A stretch of DNA of 64,000 bases from Neobacillus rhizosphaerae. GTDB lineage: Bacteria; Bacillota; Bacilli; Bacillales; Cytobacillaceae. The position numbers were made by a program, and so were the translations under genes. Where the stretch lies: positions 1-64,000 of the forward strand of contig NZ_CALBWS010000014.1 of the NCBI RefSeq assembly GCF_937468385.1, read 5' to 3'. The notes under the pieces were generated by a model that worked only from the letters and a program-made list of their open reading frames with translations, was not told the DNA's origin and made no database searches. Shown here one piece after another: positions 60,293 through 64,000 of this stretch (within the stretch, counting starts at the first letter, position 1; every line of letters starts with the position of its first letter).

Positions 60293-61663
60293 CTACACCA
60301 CTTCTTTTATCTCCACGTCCACGAATTTCCGTTTCTGAATATAGATAAGTCTGATGGATAAGGCTATTCCAGCTGCCAACAATCCGACGGTTAAACCAAT
60401 CCAGTAGCCTCTTGCTCCCAAGCTGGAAAAATTGGCGAGCAGATACCCAACAGGGAGACAAATCATCCAGTATGCGAAGAGGGTCATGATGAAGGAAAGA
60501 TTCACGTCCTTATAGCCGCGTAATGCTGCCTGAGCTGTTGCCTGAACGGCGTCACAGATTTGAAAAAAGAGCGCAAAGATTAAAAAGTTTGCCGTTAAGT
60601 TGATGACGGCTGCTTCATTCGAATAAAAACCGGCAACCTGGTAGCGAAATAAAACTAGTAATATACCGGTAAAAAAAGCGATTAAGATAGCCAGATAAAT
60701 GCCGAGCCAACTGTATTGTTTCGCATCCTTATAGCGCCGTGCTCCTACCTCATACCCGACAAGAACAGTTTGAGCCATAGAAATACTGATTGGAATCATG
60801 TATAGAAAGGATACGATGTTTAAGGCCGATTGATAGGCGGCAATTGTCGTGACGTTAAACTTACTTAACAAGATTGTCACTACGGCAAACATACTAGTCT
60901 CAAAAAATGTTGAAAGTCCCATTGGCACACCAATTTTTAAAATTTCTTTACATTTTTCCCACGAAATTCCCTTCATATTGGAGAAGACTTGGTAGGAACA
61001 AAATGGATCTTTGGTTTTCACGATGAATATTGTCATGCCCAATATGGCCCAATAGGTAATGGAAGTTGCATATCCCGCCCCTGCTCCACCAAGCTCAGGA
61101 AAGCCCCAATTCCCAAAAATCAGGACATAATTCAAGAAGAAATTGAGCGGCAACGCTAAAAGCAGGATAACCATTACGACTCTTGTTTTTCCTAATGCAT
61201 AGATAAACGAGCGAAGCACGTTAAAAATAAACAAAGGAAGAAGTCCATAACATAAGCCAACCAAATAATCAAAAGCCGTTTCTTGGACACGAATAGGCAG
61301 TTTCATTTTATCTAAAATAGGATCTAAAAAGAAAAATCCTAGAATTATGACGACCGCAGCGATGATTACAGATAGGAATACTCCGTGCTTAACTACCGAG
61401 GAAACTTCATAGCTCTTCTTCTCCCCGAAGTGTTGCGCTGCAATTGGGGATACAGCAAGTAGGATTCCACTGATTCCCAAAAAAATTGGACTCCAAATCG
61501 AGGAGCCAATTGCCACTCCGGCGAGGTCGGATGAATTATATTTACCTGACATAATCGTATTGAAAAAAACCATCGAAAACATGCCAAGCTGTGTGATTAA
61601 AATTGGAATTAATAAGACAAAAATTTGCTTTGTCTTTTCTTTGATCGTAAAAGTCTGATTCAT
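60293..61663 (-). CDS. MATE-family efflux transporter
   Basis: The 456-aa protein has 12 predicted helices in two halves. Characteristic segments are FNTIMSGKYNSSDLAGVAIG in the first half and SISMAQTVLVGYEVGARRYKDAKQYSW in the second. It exports cationic drugs or metabolites with sodium or protons. ATG 61663 follows AAGGAGT. It has no adjacent regulator gene. A GGTGTCAGGCACC hairpin lies about 90 bp upstream. Confidence 0.9.
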   Translation of the reverse strand: MNQTFTIKEKTKQIFVLLIPILITQLGMFSMVFFNTIMSGKYNSSDLAGVAIGSSIWSPIFLGISGILLAVSPIAAQHFGEKKSYEVSSVVKHGVFLSVIIAAVVIILGFFFLDPILDKMKLPIRVQETAFDYLVGLCYGLLPLFIFNVLRSFIYALGKTRVVMVILLLALPLNFFLNYVLIFGNWGFPELGGAGAGYATSITYWAILGMTIFIVKTKDPFCSYQVFSNMKGISWEKCKEILKIGVPMGLSTFFETSMFAVVTILLSKFNVTTIAAYQSALNIVSFLYMIPISISMAQTVLVGYEVGARRYKDAKQYSWLGIYLAILIAFFTGILLVLFRYQVAGFYSNEAAVINLTANFLIFALFFQICDAVQATAQAALRGYKDVNLSFIMTLFAYWMICLPVGYLLANFSSLGARGYWIGLTVGLLAAGIALSIRLIYIQKRKFVDVEIKEVV

Positions 61664-61749
61664 AAAAGTATACTCCTTAAGATATTAAAGCTAAAAATTA
61701 CATTATACCCCATTCCCGAGGATAAATCTTCAAAAAAATTGAAATATCA

Positions 61750-61766
61750 CCTGGTGTCAGGCACCA
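61750..61766. repeat. GGTGTCAGGCACC hairpin repeat
   Basis: TGGTG-TCAGG-CACCA, the same unit as 55525-55543. It lies between the MATE gene and the 279-aa gene. Confidence 0.7.
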
Positions 61767-61894
61767 ACTTGATTATTTTTCCAAATAAATCTTCCCTTTG
61801 GTGCTGTGATTTTCTAAATTAATCTAATTTTCGGAATGGAAAGGAGCGGTTGGAAATTTATTTTCCTTAAAAATAGGACCCCTATAAGGAAGCC

Positions 61895-62734
61895 CTATTT
61901 CTTTACGATTTTCGATGGATTGTTGATTTTATATAACACCGCAACGTCTACAACGAATTCTTCGGACACATCTTTACCCTTAGCTAATTTTTTGGCCGTT
62001 ACTTTCCCATCAAATTCAAGTGAATCTCCCTGGGAAAGTTCAAATTTCTTAAGTGTTTTGCTATGACTGCACCAACCAAGCCCAATGTCGATAGGATTTT
62101 CCTGGACAATCTGAACATTTTCTAAAACAACCACTTCATCATTTTCTTCATTAAATGGATTGTAGGTTAGCGCAAACTGTTTGACACTGGCCGTAAAATG
62201 GACTTTCTCGGCAGGAAGTTCCAACTTTGGAGCTTTCTCTTTCTTCGCCTTCGGTTCCTTTGCTTTAGCGGGCTTAGGAGCTGCTTCCTTTCTCGGAGAT
62301 TTCATGTCCTTGGTCGTTTCAGTTTCTTCGACCGCAGTTGATTTAGGTTCTAGTGCCGCTGGTTTTTCGCTTGCAGTTGTCAGAGGTTCTTTGTCCTCTA
62401 CCGTCAACAGGCTTTCTTTTCCGAAACTTGATTGCTGCATTTCTTTCAAATAGGCTGGGTGGATGCAGCTTAAGTTTCCATCTTGGAATTCAATCACAAG
62501 CGTATTAATATCCCCTGCACCACCGTACGTTTCGAAACCTTTAATGGTCACATGACGCTGATTATTTCGATCCTTGTACCAGAATTCCTTCTTCGCTTCC
62601 TTGGCTGAGGATAGCCCCCATTCCTTCAGCTTTTCTTTATAATGATCCTCATCTCGAAAGGTTTCATAGTCCCCTTTTGGCGGAATATATTGCGTTTTTC
62701 CTGTCTGTTCTAGTAGAGCTCGCTGATTAACCAT
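61895..62734 (-). CDS. Hypothetical protein with Lys/Ala/Pro-rich linker (279 aa)
   Basis: It has three parts: an N-terminal domain (about 1-105) with DYETFRDEDHYKEKLKEW and KGFETYGGAGDINTLVIEF; a low-complexity linker (about 110-175) rich in Lys, Ala, Pro and Glu (KPAKAKEPKAKKEKAPK); and a C-terminal domain (about 176-279) with VHFTASVKQFALTYNPFNEE and KFELSQGDSLEFDGKV. There is no signal peptide or membrane helix. The C-terminal beta-rich part looks like a small OB- or sandwich-type fold. I do not recognise the family. ATG 62734 follows GAGGAAGGAAG. Confidence 0.65.
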   Translation of the reverse strand: MVNQRALLEQTGKTQYIPPKGDYETFRDEDHYKEKLKEWGLSSAKEAKKEFWYKDRNNQRHVTIKGFETYGGAGDINTLVIEFQDGNLSCIHPAYLKEMQQSSFGKESLLTVEDKEPLTTASEKPAALEPKSTAVEETETTKDMKSPRKEAAPKPAKAKEPKAKKEKAPKLELPAEKVHFTASVKQFALTYNPFNEENDEVVVLENVQIVQENPIDIGLGWCSHSKTLKKFELSQGDSLEFDGKVTAKKLAKGKDVSEEFVVDVAVLYKINNPSKIVKK

Positions 62735-62882
62735 AACTGCACTTCCTTCCTCTATGTATGTGGTTTGATTATATCATTTCATAGAAAAAACATTAACCTT
62801 GATGGTTCTTTAAGGAAGGATTCGAATGCAATCTCGTGCCAACAGGAGAGGATGTCTTGTGTACAGCAAGGATTTTAAATAC

Positions 62883-62913
62883 AAAAAAAAGACTCTGCAT
62901 GAGAGTCTTTTTC
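62883..62913 (-). terminator. Terminator of the cold-shock gene
   Basis: AGACTCT pairs with AGAGTCT around a 4-nt loop and runs into T8 on the minus strand, 20 bp past the stop. No gene is seen between here and 62735. Confidence 0.85.
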
Positions 62914-62930
62914 ATTTATGTTGGATTTAA

Positions 62931-63131
62931 TTATGCTTTGCGAACGTTAGATGCTTGAGGTCCACGTTGACCTTGCTCAACATCAAAAGTAACTGCTTGG
63001 CCTTCGTCTAAAGATTTGAAGCCTTCTCCTTGGATTGCTGAGAAGTGTACGAATACATCGTCTCCAGCTTCGCGTTCGATGAATCCAAAACCTTTTTCTG
63101 CATTAAACCATTTTACTTTACCTTGTTCCAT
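62931..63131 (-). CDS. Cold-shock protein (CspA/CspB family)
   Basis: The 66-aa OB-fold RNA chaperone has RNP1 KGFGFIE (residues 15-21) and RNP2 VFVHFSAI (about 28-35), and starts [17 protein letters not shown]. It melts mRNA structure at low temperature and supports general translation. ATG 63131 follows GCAGGAGGATATAC. The 5' leader of about 113 nt from the promoter at 63251-63279 is typical of csp genes. Confidence 0.95.
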   Translation of the reverse strand: MEQGKVKWFNAEKGFGFIEREAGDDVFVHFSAIQGEGFKSLDEGQAVTFDVEQGQRGPQASNVRKA

Positions 63132-63244
63132 TTGTATATCCTCCTGCTGTGCGCATTGCACACAATGTATTACTATCCTTGCTCAAATCTTCAAGACAGA
63201 AAGCAATTACACTTTTTCTTCTTGGCGACAAACAAAAATAATTC
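63132..63244 (-). other. Long 5' leader of the cold-shock gene
   Basis: About 113 nt separate the predicted transcription start from ATG 63131. It includes ATTGTGTGCAATGCGCACAG just before the ribosome binding site, with self-complementary parts (TGTGCAATGCGCACA). Cold-dependent folding as in other csp leaders is inferred. Confidence 0.5.
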
Positions 63245-63250
63245 TCCTTT

Positions 63251-63279
63251 ACTATAACAGAAACTATATGATAAAGCAA
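63251..63279 (-). promoter_or_regulatory. Sigma-A promoter of the cold-shock gene
   Basis: On the minus strand TTGCTT and TATAGT are separated by exactly 17 bp. Confidence 0.75.
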
Positions 63280-63662
63280 ACCAATAAAAATCGATTTGTA
63301 GTAAGTTTTTTTCGATATTGCTTTTTGCGAACTAGTTTAAAAAATATTGCTGCCCAAGAGCATATATTACAACTAAGAATGGAGTAAACTAGCTTAAAAA
63401 TCCTTTGAAATATAAATTTCCGTTGTCAAAATATCAACATGATATTCAACGGTTATTTAGTTCTAATAAAAAAACGCCTGTCAGAAAATATGGGATAGTT
63501 TTTTAGCTATGTAGCAGTATTTTCGGAAAGATTTCTATCAACAGTTATTTACTCAAAATAAAGTTATTGTAAAATATATTTTTTTTGAAAAATTTTGTAG
63601 AAATTAATAAATTCGATTGTATAATAGACATTAGAATTTTAACGTGAAAATGGTGATAACAC

Positions 63663-64000
63663 ATGCGGGCATATAACGAAAAAATAAGTATCTATCATGG
63701 AATGGTATCGACCATCGCTGTGAATCTCGCAAGTAATTTTTTTCCAATTTTTGCGATATCAATTCTTGGGGCAACCAATTATGAAGTGGGGTTTATCAGT
63801 TCTCTTCCTCCATTGGTCGCATTGATTATGACGATTCCAGCTGCAATTCTATTAAATCGGTTAGAAGCGCAAAAGAAAACGGTCGCCATGTCAGTTTTAG
63901 GGGCGAGGGCGTTATTTTTACTACTAATTGGTGTTATATTTATCCCTTCTGCCTACCAAGCTTGGGCTTTTTTAATTATTATCGCTTTAATGAATGTACC
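63663..64000 (+). CDS. MFS transporter, N-terminal part (runs off the window)
   Basis: 112 codons are visible. After MRAYNEKISIYHGMV there are three or more membrane helices, including STIAVNLASNFFPIFAISIL and IMTIPAAILL, with a LEAQKK loop between. This is the N-terminal half of a major facilitator transporter. It cannot be classified further from this piece. A TATAAT box lies at 63620-63625 with a poor -35; the ribosome binding site is weak (GGTGATAAC), so the start may differ. No gene is supported in 63280-63600. Confidence 0.75.
   Translation, partial: MRAYNEKISIYHGMVSTIAVNLASNFFPIFAISILGATNYEVGFISSLPPLVALIMTIPAAILLNRLEAQKKTVAMSVLGARALFLLLIGVIFIPSAYQAWAFLIIIALMNV

Overview
The window is a low-GC Firmicute chromosome, almost certainly from Bacillaceae (Bacillus/Neobacillus-like). 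Ribosome binding sites are strong GGAGG types with many TTG/GTG starts. A SAM-I (S-box) riboswitch heads the sulfate-assimilation genes. A YjcZ-type sporulation peptide, NlpC/P60, an M6 protease, BrnQ, a TxpA-like toxin and typical Bacillus intergenic hairpin repeats are present. No tRNA, rRNA, CRISPR array or prophage was seen. The window opens with the tail of an IS3-family transposase and ends inside an MFS transporter gene.

Layout. (1) 0-2 kb: IS3 tail, an RraB-like protein, a 48-aa peptide, an FMN azoreductase and a dispersed repeat pair. (2) 2.2-14.9 kb: a catabolic block, almost all on the minus strand: keto acid:ferredoxin oxidoreductase KorAB, leucine-dehydrogenase-type enzyme, SDR, cupin, sodium:solute symporter, PuuB/OrdL-like FAD oxidase, an ACAD10/11-type acyl-CoA dehydrogenase with its partner phosphotransferase, and a second, divergent acyl-CoA dehydrogenase. 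A divergent GntR/FCD regulator shares an intergenic region containing an inverted repeat. The logic is uptake, amine oxidation or deamination, ferredoxin-linked decarboxylation to acyl-CoA, then acyl-CoA processing; the substrate cannot be read from sequence. (3) 15.5-16.5 kb: a probable type I toxin-antitoxin pair and a small unknown gene. (4) 16.5-27.3 kb: two 192-bp structured repeats in inverted orientation flank a sigma-54 catabolic cluster (saccharopine-dehydrogenase-like protein, aldehyde dehydrogenase, PAS/AAA+/Fis activator, MFS transporter; a -24/-12 promoter with upstream palindromes), then uppP, brnQ and a membrane protein, with a decayed TOTE-like gene fragment between uppP and brnQ.

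(5) 27.5-38.4 kb: ordinary accessory genes: pentapeptide-repeat protein, MTH1187 thiamine-binding protein, SelO, an Old-Yellow-Enzyme/dienoyl-CoA-reductase-like flavoenzyme, PAP2 phosphatase, MBL hydrolase, CoxG-like protein, and an ArsR-MFS pair with inverted-repeat operators. (6) 38.6-48.2 kb: one long sulfate-assimilation operon, SAM riboswitch - yezD - attenuator-like hairpin - cysH - cysP - (array of seven 21-bp repeats) - sat - cysC - cobA - sirB - cysJ - cysI. It makes sulfide and the siroheme for sulfite reductase, but no precorrin-2 dehydrogenase gene is seen. (7) 48.6-64 kb: NlpC/P60 protein, M6 protease, PepF, AbrB-type membrane protein, metallophosphoesterase, DUF2062 protein, YjcZ plus an Arg/Glu-periodic peptide, a sigma factor next to a clpP paralogue, MATE pump, an unknown 279-aa protein, a cold-shock gene with a long leader, and a partial MFS gene.

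The observations most worth a second look are the ACAD10/11-like phosphotransferase pair in its amino-acid-type catabolic cluster, the 192-bp structured inverted repeats, the exact 21-bp repeat array inside the sulfur operon, the riboswitch/yezD/attenuator arrangement, the sigma-54 promoter with its palindromic upstream sites, and the operator-in-promoter, probably leaderless arsR gene.
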